Assembly (NCBI GenBank): GCA_963555835.3
Contig: CAUVWZ020000002.1
Location: 2,294,001 to 2,358,000 of the forward strand
DNA length: 64,000 bases
Direction: 5' to 3'
Source of the DNA: JAPUME01 sp027294185
Lineage (GTDB): Bacteria > Acidobacteriota > Terriglobia > UBA7540 > JAPUME01
Shown here in pieces: positions 25,036-33,227 of the stretch (the first letter of the stretch is position 1; each line of letters begins with the position of its first letter). Made by a program: the position numbers and the translations under genes. The notes beneath the pieces were generated by a model that searched no databases, was not told where the DNA came from, and saw only the letters and a list, made by a program, of their open reading frames with translations.

Positions 25036-26712
25036 GTGTCAGAGTCCTTATACGTTTTCCCCTCGCCTCCCGGACCGGATGCCGCCGAATGGGCGGGTTC
25101 ACCCATCGGAGAGACCAATACCATTACACGCACAAAGGGCCGGACGGTCGCTCACAACAAGGCGGTGGACGACACGCCGGGTCTGCTCGAAAAGCTCCTC
25201 GGGAGCGCACGCGAGAAAATAGACTCCGACGGCGCCAATGTATCAGTACACGACGTAGTCATCCACGGCATCCGTGTGCGCGCCACGACGAACAGCCGGC
25301 ACCTGTTCGATTTCTGGGTGGACAACTGGTACGGCGTGGAGGAATGGACCCGGCTCACCGGCCAAAAGGTGCCGGACGAGCCGCAGGTGATGGTCTACGC
25401 CCTGCACGGTGTTGACCAGGAGGAGGAGGCCGCTTACTACAGCCGCAATACGAACACCATCATCTTCTTCAACACCTCCTACTACGGGCAATTGAAGAGC
25501 TGGGTGCTCGGAGGGGTGGGGCGGATTCTGGCCCATGAATTCGGCTTCCACTCCATTCACGGGGCCTGCGTCGAAAAAGACGGCAAGGGCATCCTTTATA
25601 TCGCCCCCACCGGGACGGGGAAATCCACCAGCTCTTACGGGCTGATGACCTTCCCCCACACGCGCTTCCATTCCGACGACTGGGTCTATGTACGCTACAC
25701 CTACGCCACGCGCGACGGGCGGCGGGTCTTTCTGACCAATGCCAGGGGCACGGACGGCTCATCGGCCCGCGGCTACAAGGTCTACGGCTGGGTCGAAAGC
25801 CATTCCAGGGACGCGGAAGCAGAGCTGAGCGGCATGGCGCTCGACAATCAACCCGTCCAGCTTCGCCTGAAGGACCTGGACCTGAAGGCTCCCCTTCAGG
25901 CCTACGCCTACACCTCTGAGAAAGTCTATTACCTGCGCACCAATCTGGCGGAAAACTTCCCTCTCTGCTCCTTTCAAATCCTGGCTTCGAAGGGCGAGAA
26001 TATCCCCGATTCCACCCCGCAGGCCCTGGACGCCTTCAAGCCCATCATCGCCGATATGGTCAAGGACATCCTTTCCTCGAATGGGGGCTCCGGCGCCGCT
26101 GCCCGAGGCCCCGACCTCCGAAGCCTGCCGCGCCAGGAGCTCGAATCGATTTGCGCGCGCATGATCGTCTTCGACAATGCGCGCTCGATGCTCGACATCG
26201 CCAAGGTACTGCCCAGCGAGCGCGTCTTCACCAATCCCATGGAGCCGGTAAAACTGGCCGTCGTGATGCTCCTGAAGCGGGACCGGGACGAAACGAATGT
26301 CCTCGATAACCTGACGCTCGACGAATTCATGGACCGGTTGCTGATCGGAGAGACTCCGGATAAGAAGCGGGAAACCGCCTACAACGCCTACCGCGCGGTC
26401 AATGACGAGGTGGAGCGCGCCCACATCGAAAGCCTGGCCACAGAGGTCGGAAAGGGCTCCGAGACGCTCTACTCGCTCTACCGGAAATCCTCGAACGTGC
26501 CCGACTCGTTGCAGGAAGAATTCGAGCTTTTCCGGGTGATGCACCAGACCGTACAGTGCTACGTCCTGAATACCGTTCTGCAAAATGACCCCACCGTGAA
26601 GGACAAACGGCAGGCGGTGCAGCGTTCCATTCAACTCATCGCGCGCACCCTGGACCGGGAGCCCAAAGATATCCACCTTACACTGGCCGATTACGCGAAG
26701 TTCCTCGCCTAG
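25036..26712 (+). CDS. HprK/PEPCK-like P-loop protein of unknown function
   Basis: 558 residues starting at GTG 25036 behind AGGAGATC. The central part (about 165-215) reads HSIHGACVEKDGKGILYIAP followed by the Walker A PTGTGKST (191-198) and HSDDWVYVR, the arrangement of HPr kinase/phosphorylase and its PEPCK relatives. The N-terminal about 160 and C-terminal about 230 residues match no domain I know, and the protein is much longer than HprK (about 310). The HprK signature loop and partner PTS genes are not seen. ATP/GTP-dependent phosphotransfer is plausible; the target is unknown. Confidence 0.65.
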   Translation: MSESLYVFPSPPGPDAAEWAGSPIGETNTITRTKGRTVAHNKAVDDTPGLLEKLLGSAREKIDSDGANVSVHDVVIHGIRVRATTNSRHLFDFWVDNWYGVEEWTRLTGQKVPDEPQVMVYALHGVDQEEEAAYYSRNTNTIIFFNTSYYGQLKSWVLGGVGRILAHEFGFHSIHGACVEKDGKGILYIAPTGTGKSTSSYGLMTFPHTRFHSDDWVYVRYTYATRDGRRVFLTNARGTDGSSARGYKVYGWVESHSRDAEAELSGMALDNQPVQLRLKDLDLKAPLQAYAYTSEKVYYLRTNLAENFPLCSFQILASKGENIPDSTPQALDAFKPIIADMVKDILSSNGGSGAAARGPDLRSLPRQELESICARMIVFDNARSMLDIAKVLPSERVFTNPMEPVKLAVVMLLKRDRDETNVLDNLTLDEFMDRLLIGETPDKKRETAYNAYRAVNDEVERAHIESLATEVGKGSETLYSLYRKSSNVPDSLQEEFELFRVMHQTVQCYVLNTVLQNDPTVKDKRQAVQRSIQLIARTLDREPKDIHLTLADYAKFLA

Positions 26713-26734
26713 CAGCGAAGCGGTTTGTGAACCC

Positions 26735-27025
26735 TTAGGAAGATGGAGAGGACCTCAACATCCGCTCGATGTCGGGATGAAAGGTGACGTGGGAGCAATC
26801 GAAGCCGTTGACCCGGTAGGGTTGAGCGGAATCCGACTCCTGGGGAACCGAGCCGGAGGGCTCGAGGGTAAGTTCCATAAAGCGGCTGATCTGGTAATCC
26901 TCATCCCAGGCGGAAAAAATCTTTACCGTCTCATCCCTGGATTGGCCGAAGGCCCCCAAAGCCATCGGCCGCCCGTAGCCGCCCGCAACCTTCCGGTAAA
27001 CCTTTACGGCCTCGCCAAGTTCCAT
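26735..27025 (-). CDS. Small hypothetical protein
   Basis: 96 residues, ATG at 27025 with AGGAG about twelve bases upstream. It contains MELGEAVKVYRKVAGGYGRP and FSAWDEDYQISRFMELTL, and no membrane segment. I do not recognise a family. It reads from the minus strand, converging on the P-loop gene. The ribosome site and residue composition make it likely to be real. Confidence 0.55.
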   Translation of the reverse strand: MELGEAVKVYRKVAGGYGRPMALGAFGQSRDETVKIFSAWDEDYQISRFMELTLEPSGSVPQESDSAQPYRVNGFDCSHVTFHPDIERMLRSSPSS

Positions 27026-27065
27026 GGAAGTGGGGAACTCCTCTGCTGGGGGAGCACAGCCGCCG

Positions 27066-27119
27066 AAAAAAGTTCAGCGGCCGTCGTGCCGGAAATTTCC
27101 CGGAATTCAGGCCGCTGAA
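27066..27119 (-). terminator. Terminator of the cysM-mec-cysO-moeZ-peroxiredoxin operon
   Basis: A 10-bp perfect stem TTCAGCGGCC/GGCCGCTGAA (27110-27119 with 27073-27082) encloses a second palindrome (CCGGAAATTTCCCGG). On the minus strand it is followed by C and six U residues (27071-27066). It starts eight bases after the peroxiredoxin stop codon. Confidence 0.8.
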
Positions 27120-27126
27120 ACCATCC

Positions 27127-27594
27127 TTAACCCAACTGTTGCAGGGCTTTTTGGATCTCTTTATTGTCGCGCTGCTGGAGTATCTCGTTCACATGGACGT
27201 AGCGGACGACTCCCTGCTTATCGACAACCACTGTAGCGCGTTGGTTAATCCCCTTATCGTCCAAATAAAGGCCGAACTTTGCGGCCACCTCGCCGCGGGG
27301 ATGAAAGTCCGCGAGCAAGGGATAGCTCACTCCGAGCTGCTGGGCGAACGCCTTGTGCGCCCAGACGCTGTCCACGCTCAGTGCCAGGACCTGCGCGTTT
27401 AAGCCTTCAAAGCCTTTCAGATCGTCCCGGAAACAGGTGTGCTCCTTGCTGCACACGGGGCTGAAGTCGAGCGGGTAGAAGGCCAGGATTACATTCTTCT
27501 TCCCCTGGAAGCTGCTGAGGGTTACGTCATTTTGGTCCTGATCCTTCAAGGTAAAATCAGGCGCTTTTGCGCCTGCTGCGATGGGTTGACCCAT
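27127..27594 (-). CDS. Peroxiredoxin (AhpE/BCP-like)
   Basis: 155-residue thiol peroxidase. The peroxidatic cysteine is C48 in FYPLDFSPVCSKEH; C54 could be a resolving residue. GAKAPDFTLKDQDQ at the N-terminus is typical of the AhpC/TSA fold. Start ATG at 27594 has a strong GAGGAGG site. It is the last gene of the cysteine/sulfur-carrier operon, where a thiol peroxidase could protect the thiocarboxylate; this is inference. Confidence 0.88.
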   Translation of the reverse strand: MGQPIAAGAKAPDFTLKDQDQNDVTLSSFQGKKNVILAFYPLDFSPVCSKEHTCFRDDLKGFEGLNAQVLALSVDSVWAHKAFAQQLGVSYPLLADFHPRGEVAAKFGLYLDDKGINQRATVVVDKQGVVRYVHVNEILQQRDNKEIQKALQQLG

Positions 27595-27650
27595 GTAGTT
27601 CCTCCTCTGAACGTGTGGATGTTTGCGGTTCAGCTACTGGTTTTGATGGC

Positions 27651-28829
27651 TCAGTATTTGGGCATGGTAGGATCGACCTCGTCCGACCAGGCCAACACCC
27701 CGCCCTTGAGATTGTGAATCTTGCTGAATCCGGCCTTCATCAGGAATTCCACCGCCTCCGCGCTGCGCTGGCCGGAGCGGCAGTGGACCACAATCTCGTC
27801 GGCAGAGTTGAGCTCGTGCATGCGCCGGGCGACCTCGCCGAGCGGGATGAGCTTCGAGCCGGGAATCTTGCAGATCTGGTATTCGTGCGGCTCACGAACA
27901 TCGATGAGCACGAAGGGCTTCTTCTCGTCCATCATCTTTTTTACTTCCGTAGCCGTAACTTCAGGAACCGTAATTTGTGACACCGCTTCTTCTCCTCGAA
28001 TTCCGCAGAATTCTTCGTAGTCGATCAATTCCTTGATCGTGGGGTTGGTTCCGCAGATGGGGCATTCGGGATTCTTGCGGAGCTTGAGCTCGCGGAACTT
28101 CATCTGTAGCGCGTCGAAGAGCAGCAGCCGCCCGATCAGAGGCGACCCGTTGCCCAGGATCAGCTTGATGGTCTCGAGCGCCTGAAAGCAGCCGACAATG
28201 CCGGGCAGAACACCCAGCACCCCACCCTCGGCGCAACTGGGAACCAGCCCCGGCGGAGGCGGTTCCGGATAGAGGCAGCGATAGCACGGCCCCCTTGACG
28301 CATCAAAAACCGAGATCTGGCCTTCGAATCGGAAGATGCTTCCGTAAGCGTTCGGTTTGCCGAGCAGCACGCAGGCGTCGTTCACCAGGTACCGGGTGGG
28401 GAAGTTGTCCGTGCCGTCGGCGATGACGTCATAATCCTTGAAAATTTCGAGCGCATTCGCCGAAGTCAACCTTTCCCCGTAGCCCACCACCTCGACGTTG
28501 GGATTGATGTCGCGAATGGTGTCTTTCGCGGAATCAAGTTTCAGCCTGCCGACGTCATCTGTGCCGTGGATGATCTGGCGCTGAAGATTGGTGAAATCCA
28601 CCACGTCGAAATCCACCATACCCAACCGTCCCACGCCCGCCGCGGCCAGGTAGAGGGCCAACGGTGACCCCAGGCCCCCGGCGCCGATGGTCAGCACCTT
28701 TGCCTGCTTGAGCTTCTGCTGCCCGTCCATGCCGACCTCGGGCATGATCAGATGACGGCTGTAACGAAGTATCTCCTCTTTGGAGAGTTGTCCCGGCCCC
28801 GTTGCCGTAGCTGTAGTTGTTGTTGCCAT
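27651..28829 (-). CDS. MoeZ/MoeBR-type sulfur-carrier adenylyltransferase with rhodanese domain
   Basis: 392 residues. The E1-like domain (about 15-255) has the nucleotide motif IGAGGLGSPLALYLAAAG and two CxxC zinc pairs (CYRC and CPIC). A C-terminal rhodanese domain (about 285-390) follows, with active-site cysteine in VVHCRSGQRS. It adenylates the C-terminal glycine of ubiquitin-like carriers and delivers sulfur as a thiocarboxylate. The neighbouring carrier, JAMM protease and CysM homologue match the M. tuberculosis MoeZ-CysO-Mec-CysM set. A general MoeB role in molybdopterin synthesis is also possible. Confidence 0.9.
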   Translation of the reverse strand: MATTTTATATGPGQLSKEEILRYSRHLIMPEVGMDGQQKLKQAKVLTIGAGGLGSPLALYLAAAGVGRLGMVDFDVVDFTNLQRQIIHGTDDVGRLKLDSAKDTIRDINPNVEVVGYGERLTSANALEIFKDYDVIADGTDNFPTRYLVNDACVLLGKPNAYGSIFRFEGQISVFDASRGPCYRCLYPEPPPPGLVPSCAEGGVLGVLPGIVGCFQALETIKLILGNGSPLIGRLLLFDALQMKFRELKLRKNPECPICGTNPTIKELIDYEEFCGIRGEEAVSQITVPEVTATEVKKMMDEKKPFVLIDVREPHEYQICKIPGSKLIPLGEVARRMHELNSADEIVVHCRSGQRSAEAVEFLMKAGFSKIHNLKGGVLAWSDEVDPTMPKY

Positions 28830-28963
28830 AAGTTTATCTCCCTGCGCGGCGGTTCAGGATTTGGGGATGAATCCCGCCTGAACCTTCATCCGGTCGTATC
28901 TCCTTTATATCATTACAGTTAAATCCAGCCCAGGCCTTACCGCACCTCGCAGGACCACCCGGG

Positions 28964-29263
28964 CTAGCGACAGAAGGAGGGAGCGGGTCGGCCACCGGCG
29001 ATGGAGGGTACAATCGAAATCACATCATTTTCCTTGAGAGGGGTCTGATCGTTTTCGAGGTAACGGATGTCTTCATCATTCAGGTAGACGTTCACGAAAC
29101 TGCGCAGTTTTCCCTCATCGGTAAACAGGTGCCGCCGGAGCTCGGAGTACTGATTCGTCAGGCCGGAGAGAGCCTCGGCCACGGTCCCGGCGCTGATCTC
29201 GATGGAATCCTGTTTTCCGGCGAACTGGCGCAGGGGAGTCGGGATTACAACTTTGACCGCCAT
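28964..29263 (-). CDS. CysO/MoaD/ThiS-like ubiquitin-fold sulfur carrier with C-terminal extension
   Basis: 99 residues with the beta-grasp fold of sulfur carriers: MAVKVVIPTPLRQFAGKQD, VAEALSGL and LKENDVISIVPSIAGG. The diglycine is followed by eight more residues, RPAPSFCR, so the functional terminus would have to be made by proteolysis. QbsE of Pseudomonas shows a comparable tail that a JAMM protease removes. A JAMM gene is the neighbour here. Start ATG at 29263 has an AGGAGG site. Confidence 0.88.
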   Translation of the reverse strand: MAVKVVIPTPLRQFAGKQDSIEISAGTVAEALSGLTNQYSELRRHLFTDEGKLRSFVNVYLNDEDIRYLENDQTPLKENDVISIVPSIAGGRPAPSFCR

Positions 29264-29342
29264 AACATCTCCTCCTAACATCGTCCTTCGTCCATCATCC
29301 ATCGACCGAATCGTCGCGTCAGGACGCTGAGCCTGCGTTCCG

Positions 29343-29822
29343 CTAGAAACCCGTCCACGGTTCCGAATCGAAGCCGGAACGGTCGTCTTTCAGGACCCAA
29401 CTCGTCATCTCTTCTGGATTACCCTGGATCACACTTAGAATAACATAAGAATACCACGGCCAGCCATGGTCGCGGTCGTAGTTCGACGGGCGCGCCGGAT
29501 GGTCGGGGTGGGAATGGTAGTAGCCCAGCACCTCCAACCCGCTGTCCCGCGTCTCCCGCTCGATGCGAATTTGCTCCTTCGGGTCAATCAAGAAGCGGTT
29601 TCGCTCCGACTCGAAATCCACTGACTCTCGCGGCAGCAAACGGTCCGCCTCTTCGGCATTGAGGCGCAGATTGGCCACCGGCACGGCCTGCAGGACTTCC
29701 TTGCCACTGTCCCCGGCTTTCCCCACCAGAATGCCGCAGCACTCGTTGGGGTAGCTTTCCCTGCCGTGCTTGCGGATGACCTCTACGGCGCCGTTTGGAA
29801 TCCTTAAACCCACCTTACTCAT
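29343..29822 (-). CDS. JAMM/Mov34 metalloprotease (Mec-like)
   Basis: 159-residue zinc isopeptidase with a complete JAMM motif: E27 (YPNECCG), H103 and H105, S113 and D116 (YYHSHPDHPARPSNYD). In mycobacteria Mec releases cysteine from CysO-cysteine; QbsD trims a carrier tail. Both jobs are plausible here because the adjacent carrier has residues after its diglycine. It lies 14 bases after cysM and 79 bases before the carrier gene. Confidence 0.92.
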   Translation of the reverse strand: MSKVGLRIPNGAVEVIRKHGRESYPNECCGILVGKAGDSGKEVLQAVPVANLRLNAEEADRLLPRESVDFESERNRFLIDPKEQIRIERETRDSGLEVLGYYHSHPDHPARPSNYDRDHGWPWYSYVILSVIQGNPEEMTSWVLKDDRSGFDSEPWTGF

Positions 29823-29836
29823 TCCCCTGCCCTGCC

Positions 29837-30838
29837 TCAGCCCTCGTTCCAGAATCGTTCGCTCAGGTACTTGTCGCCGCCGTCGGGAAACACGGTGACG
29901 ATGACTGCCTGCGGATCATTGGAATCTTTATTGCCGCCGGAAGACCCGGCCTCGCTTAGGGCCTGTGCCACTTTGAGGATGCCCACCATCGCCGCCCCGG
30001 AGGAGGTGCCGACCAGCAGACCTTCCTCCCTCACCAGGCGTAGGGCCATCTGTTGTGCGTCTTCGGTCGCAACCTCCAGATTCTCGTCCGCCAGCTCGGG
30101 GTCGTAAATCTTGGGCACGATGGCCGTCGCCATGTGCTTCATGCCCTCCAGCCCGTGAAGCGGCGAGTCCGGCTGAAGCGAGATGCAACAAATTCCGGGC
30201 GCCAACTCTTTCAGCCTGCGGGAAGTCCCCATGAAAGTGCCGCTGGTGCCGAGGCCGGCCACGAAGTGGGTCACCCGCCCCTCGGTCTGCTCGTGAATCT
30301 CTACCGCCGTCGAGTTGTAATGCGCCTGCCAGTTGGCCGGATTGTCGTACTGGTTGGCGTAAAAGTAGGTGTCGGGATTCCGGCTGTAGACTTCCCGAAC
30401 CTTGCGAATGGCCCCGTCGGTTCCCTCCATCGGATCGGTTAAAACCAGTTCGACTCCATAAGCCTTCAAAATACGCTTGCGCTCGGGGCTGGCGTTCGAG
30501 GGCATGAATAGCTTGACTCGGTACCCCCGGGCGGCGCCGACCATGGCGTAGGCGATGCCCGTGTTGCCGGAGGTGGCGTCGATCAGAGTCTTATCGCGCT
30601 TAAGCTCTCCGGTTCGCTCCCCCTCACGGATAATGTTCAGCGCCGGGCGGTCTTTTACGGAGCCGCCGGGATTCGCACCTTCGAGCTTCGCATAGAATTC
30701 GATGCTCGGAAACCCGGCCGCGATTCGCCGGATGCGCACCAGCGGCGTATTCCCCACCAGGGAGGAAACGTCGGGGGATGCCACGGCTCGGCCATTTTGC
30801 TGATTCTTAAGCGATTGCACGGTTGTTGTTGCGCCCAT
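29837..30838 (-). CDS. cysM: CysM-type cysteine synthase
   Basis: 333-residue PLP enzyme of the OASS family. The PLP lysine is K62 in GANPGGSVKDRPA, and the asparagine-loop motif is TSGNTGIAYAM. The phosphate-binding loop GTSGTFMGTSRRL is seen later. The PGGSVKDRPA motif and the neighbours suggest the CysM branch, which uses thiocarboxylated CysO and O-phosphoserine, rather than free sulfide. It is the first gene of its operon. Confidence 0.88.
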   Translation of the reverse strand: MGATTTVQSLKNQQNGRAVASPDVSSLVGNTPLVRIRRIAAGFPSIEFYAKLEGANPGGSVKDRPALNIIREGERTGELKRDKTLIDATSGNTGIAYAMVGAARGYRVKLFMPSNASPERKRILKAYGVELVLTDPMEGTDGAIRKVREVYSRNPDTYFYANQYDNPANWQAHYNSTAVEIHEQTEGRVTHFVAGLGTSGTFMGTSRRLKELAPGICCISLQPDSPLHGLEGMKHMATAIVPKIYDPELADENLEVATEDAQQMALRLVREEGLLVGTSSGAAMVGILKVAQALSEAGSSGGNKDSNDPQAVIVTVFPDGGDKYLSERFWNEG

Positions 30839-30855
30839 CTCGACAGCGATAGTTT

Positions 30856-30885
30856 ATTTTAAGTAGTATGGAGTGTAAGAGTCAA
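30856..30885 (-). promoter_or_regulatory. Promoter of the cysM operon
   Basis: On the minus strand TTGACT (30885-30880) and TAAAAT (30861-30856) are separated by 18 bases. The predicted start near 30849 leaves an 11-base leader before the cysM ATG at 30838, which has only a weak ribosome site. Confidence 0.6.
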
Positions 30886-30926
30886 TCTGAGTCACCCGCA
30901 AGAGCCGAAAGGGAGAGTGAAACGTC

Positions 30927-31328
30927 ATGGGAAAGGGCCGAGCGGTAATTTCCGAGACCCGAAAGAAATTTGAGGATGCCGGTTTCGAAATTTTCGAATC
31001 CGCTGAAGGGGCCAAGTTCCTGGGGGTCAAGAAACACAACTGCGGCCTCTTACTCGAGCATACCTCCTCCGGCGAGGTCAAACCGGTGGGAGAGGCGGGG
31101 TACTGGACGAAGCAGGGCCTGGCGAAGCTTGAAGACCGGGGCTACCAGAAGTTCTGGTGGATTGAGGGGAAGCGCCTGCCCGCCCTTGCCGAGCACCTGG
31201 AGGCTCTTCACACCTTTGAAGCGGAAGTTCGGTCGCTTGTCGGAATGGGGTCTCTTTACCACGAGGCGCTGGGAACCCGCTCCACCCGCAGCGTCTATGA
31301 CCGCCTGCAGGGACGGCCCGATGAATAG
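30927..31328 (+). CDS. Hypothetical protein
   Basis: 133 residues, ATG at 30927 with GGGAGAG upstream, divergent from cysM. It contains TRKKFEDAGFEIFESAEGAKFLG, WTKQGLAKLEDRGYQKFWW and a C-terminal RSTRSVYDRLQGRP. It is soluble, basic and of no family I recognise. The alternating helix-strand pattern and lengths suggest a small globular domain. Confidence 0.6.
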   Translation: MGKGRAVISETRKKFEDAGFEIFESAEGAKFLGVKKHNCGLLLEHTSSGEVKPVGEAGYWTKQGLAKLEDRGYQKFWWIEGKRLPALAEHLEALHTFEAEVRSLVGMGSLYHEALGTRSTRSVYDRLQGRPDE

Positions 31329-31390
31329 CTGATGATCACAACCCGAGTTGGACCGAAATTGAAAATCTTCCGCGTTCGGAATACAGATCT

Positions 31391-31798
31391 TCATTTTCGC
31401 AGTTCATCTAAGGTTCGCCATTCTCCAGACTGCTGATCACAGTACTCCCAAAACCGCCAGCCGTTCACCGGGTAACCAGTTATTGCAACTGCAGCAAGGG
31501 ATGGCGACGTAAACTTCTTATCTATCCCATCGACGACAAATGCTCCAGGTTCAATCTGGCCCCGATACTCACGGCCCTTGTAGGGTGCCTTGAGTTGCAA
31601 CCCAGTCTTCAGAACACAGCTTCGAGTTCTCAGCCCGTCTGTTCCGTAACGGATGGGGGTCGGTGATGGGGGGATTGAACCGTTCGAACTTCTCTGAAGG
31701 CCCAATGCGCGACGAAGTATGGCATCTTCAGACATTTTCACCACCGAGCAAATGCGATCAATCTCCAACTTGACTTCTTCAGATACTTCAATCTTCAT
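31391..31798 (-). CDS. RHH-RAMA domain protein
   Basis: 135 residues. The N-terminus (about 1-38) looks like a ribbon-helix-helix DNA-binding segment (MKIEVSEEVKLEIDRIC). The C-terminal domain (about 68-133) has YKGREYRGQIEPGAFVVDG, SPSLAAVAITGYPVNGWRFW and GEWRTLDELR, the pattern of RAMA domains associated with restriction-modification proteins. A DNA-binding regulator, possibly sensing modified DNA, is a reasonable guess. ATG at 31798 has GGAGGG upstream and a promoter at 31817-31845. Confidence 0.7.
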   Translation of the reverse strand: MKIEVSEEVKLEIDRICSVVKMSEDAILRRALGLQRSSNGSIPPSPTPIRYGTDGLRTRSCVLKTGLQLKAPYKGREYRGQIEPGAFVVDGIDKKFTSPSLAAVAITGYPVNGWRFWEYCDQQSGEWRTLDELRK

Positions 31799-31816
31799 GG
31801 TTCCCTCCTTTTTCTC

Positions 31817-31845
31817 TATATACTATAGTTATATGAGCTTGTCAA
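31817..31845 (-). promoter_or_regulatory. Promoter of the RHH-RAMA gene
   Basis: Minus-strand TTGACA (31845-31840) with a 17-base spacer to TATATA (31822-31817). The surrounding sequence is AT-rich and partly self-complementary (TATACTATAGTTATAT), which could be an operator for the RHH protein itself. Confidence 0.6.
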
Positions 31846-32020
31846 GGAAAACCTAGTTGGCCGTTTCGGCCACTGAGGGTCGAGTGGATGGGCAAATCGT
31901 TGGTTCCAAAGAAAAAGGAAATCTCAATCTGCTCTGAGTTATAAGGGCGATTTTAAGGTGCAACCGGATGAATTAGCTTCTAGTTCGCGTAACCCCAATA
32001 GGTGAGGCGAAGTCTCCGCA

Positions 32021-32168
32021 GACATGTCATGCTGAGCGGAGCGAAGCATCTCGTTTCGACATTGAGTCTTGAGCCGGTAGCGCGGAACCCGCCTTGCCGG
32101 TTCCGCGTCTTTTGGGTGTGTGACCCTACGAATGCCGCAGAACCAGACTACGGGTTCTGCGCTACCCG
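32021..32168. repeat. Dispersed intergenic repeat, copy A
   Basis: The core 32076-32166 has 16-base terminal inverted repeats, GGTAGCGCGGAACCCG against CGGGTTCTGCGCTACC, differing at one position. The left flank (32022-32051) is the CATGTCATGCTGAGCGG type element common in acidobacterial intergenic DNA. A second copy lies inverted at 57190-57343. It fills most of the 420-base gap between the RHH-RAMA and Pnkp-like genes. No ORF is inside. Confidence 0.8.
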
Positions 32169-32218
32169 TCGTTTTGACAGGAGGTCTTTGAGAGGGAGAT
32201 TCTTCGCTAACACGACGC

Positions 32219-33046
32219 TTAGGTTCCGGCCTCGTCCTGGGGAGTCTCCTGGGCGGCGGCGGAAGCTTTGGAGCTCTCCGGGGCTTCACTTTCATTGGGG
32301 GATGGACCGTCTGGCGAGGATGAAGCAGCGGGCGGGGATGAAGCGTCCGGCAAGGATGATACAGCGGCCGGGGATGCGTTTGGGGCCGGGGCCTCCGCCC
32401 GACTTTCCGGCCGACGAGGGGACCGCGGGTGCCCGCTTCGCGTTTTTCTCACGGAGCCGGGGCGCGTCTGCGGCCTCACCTGGGGGCGTTTGACGGGCCG
32501 GAAGACAACTTCAATGCGCACGTCGTCCTTCTCCTCCTCACGGAATTCGACGACGTGGTCAAACCCCTCCTGATGGACCCCGCGGCAGGCCTCCTGAAAA
32601 AGTTGAAACTGGTTTTCTACGGTCGGAGCCCCCACTCTCCGTTCACGCTTTTTGTCCCGCGCCAGACATATTTCCAGGGGAACATGGAACAGGAAAAGCA
32701 CGCAGGGGACATGGTATTCCCGCGCCAGGGAAAGCAGGCTTCTACGGGCCCCGGCCGTCAGGGCCGTCGAATCAACGACACTCAGCCGGTTGACGCTGAT
32801 TCGCTTTTCCACGATGAAATGAACCAGCGAGAACGCCTCTTCGTTGAAGCGCTGGTCCCCTTCGTCGTCGGAAACCAGCGTGCGGCACTGGTCGGAGGAG
32901 ACGATTTGGCTGGATCGAAAGTGCCTGGCGGCGAAATGCGACTTGCCGCAGGCCGCCGGACCGCACAGAACGACGAGGCTCGGCCGCGCCAGCCGAATCA
33001 GCCGCCCCCCCGCGGGGGGGGTTGGTGTGTTGGCACTCTCACCCAT
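32219..33046 (-). CDS. Pnkp-like P-loop polynucleotide kinase with low-complexity tail
   Basis: 275 residues. The kinase domain (about 20-170) matches the kinase module of bacterial Pnkp RNA-repair enzymes: LVVLCGPAACGKSHFAARHF with the P-loop at 29-36, then SSDQCRTLVSDDEGDQ, HFIVEKR, VVDSTALTAGARRSLL and LAREYHVPCV. The phosphatase and ligase modules of Pnkp are absent. The last about 90 residues are basic, then Ser/Pro/Ala/Glu-rich and disordered. ATG at 33046 is preferred because the upstream codons have no ribosome site. Confidence 0.75.
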   Translation of the reverse strand: MGESANTPTPPAGGRLIRLARPSLVVLCGPAACGKSHFAARHFRSSQIVSSDQCRTLVSDDEGDQRFNEEAFSLVHFIVEKRISVNRLSVVDSTALTAGARRSLLSLAREYHVPCVLFLFHVPLEICLARDKKRERRVGAPTVENQFQLFQEACRGVHQEGFDHVVEFREEEKDDVRIEVVFRPVKRPQVRPQTRPGSVRKTRSGHPRSPRRPESRAEAPAPNASPAAVSSLPDASSPPAASSSPDGPSPNESEAPESSKASAAAQETPQDEAGT

Positions 33047-33227
33047 GTTCCTGATCACCTCTCTGCGGAGAATCCCTGGACCGAACGAGAACCGCTTCCG
33101 TTCCCCGTCGAACATATCCTGGGGAGGAAACGCCCCGCCGAACGTCCTACACTGGGTGTATCGGCAGGCTCGGGTCCGGACTGTATTCACGGGCCGCGGG
33201 AACCAATCCGCAGGCTGCGTCGAGGTC

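Noticed and set aside
31939..32295. A 118-codon minus-strand frame over the dispersed repeat
   Set aside because: It mostly translates repeat DNA and overlaps the end of the Pnkp-like gene.
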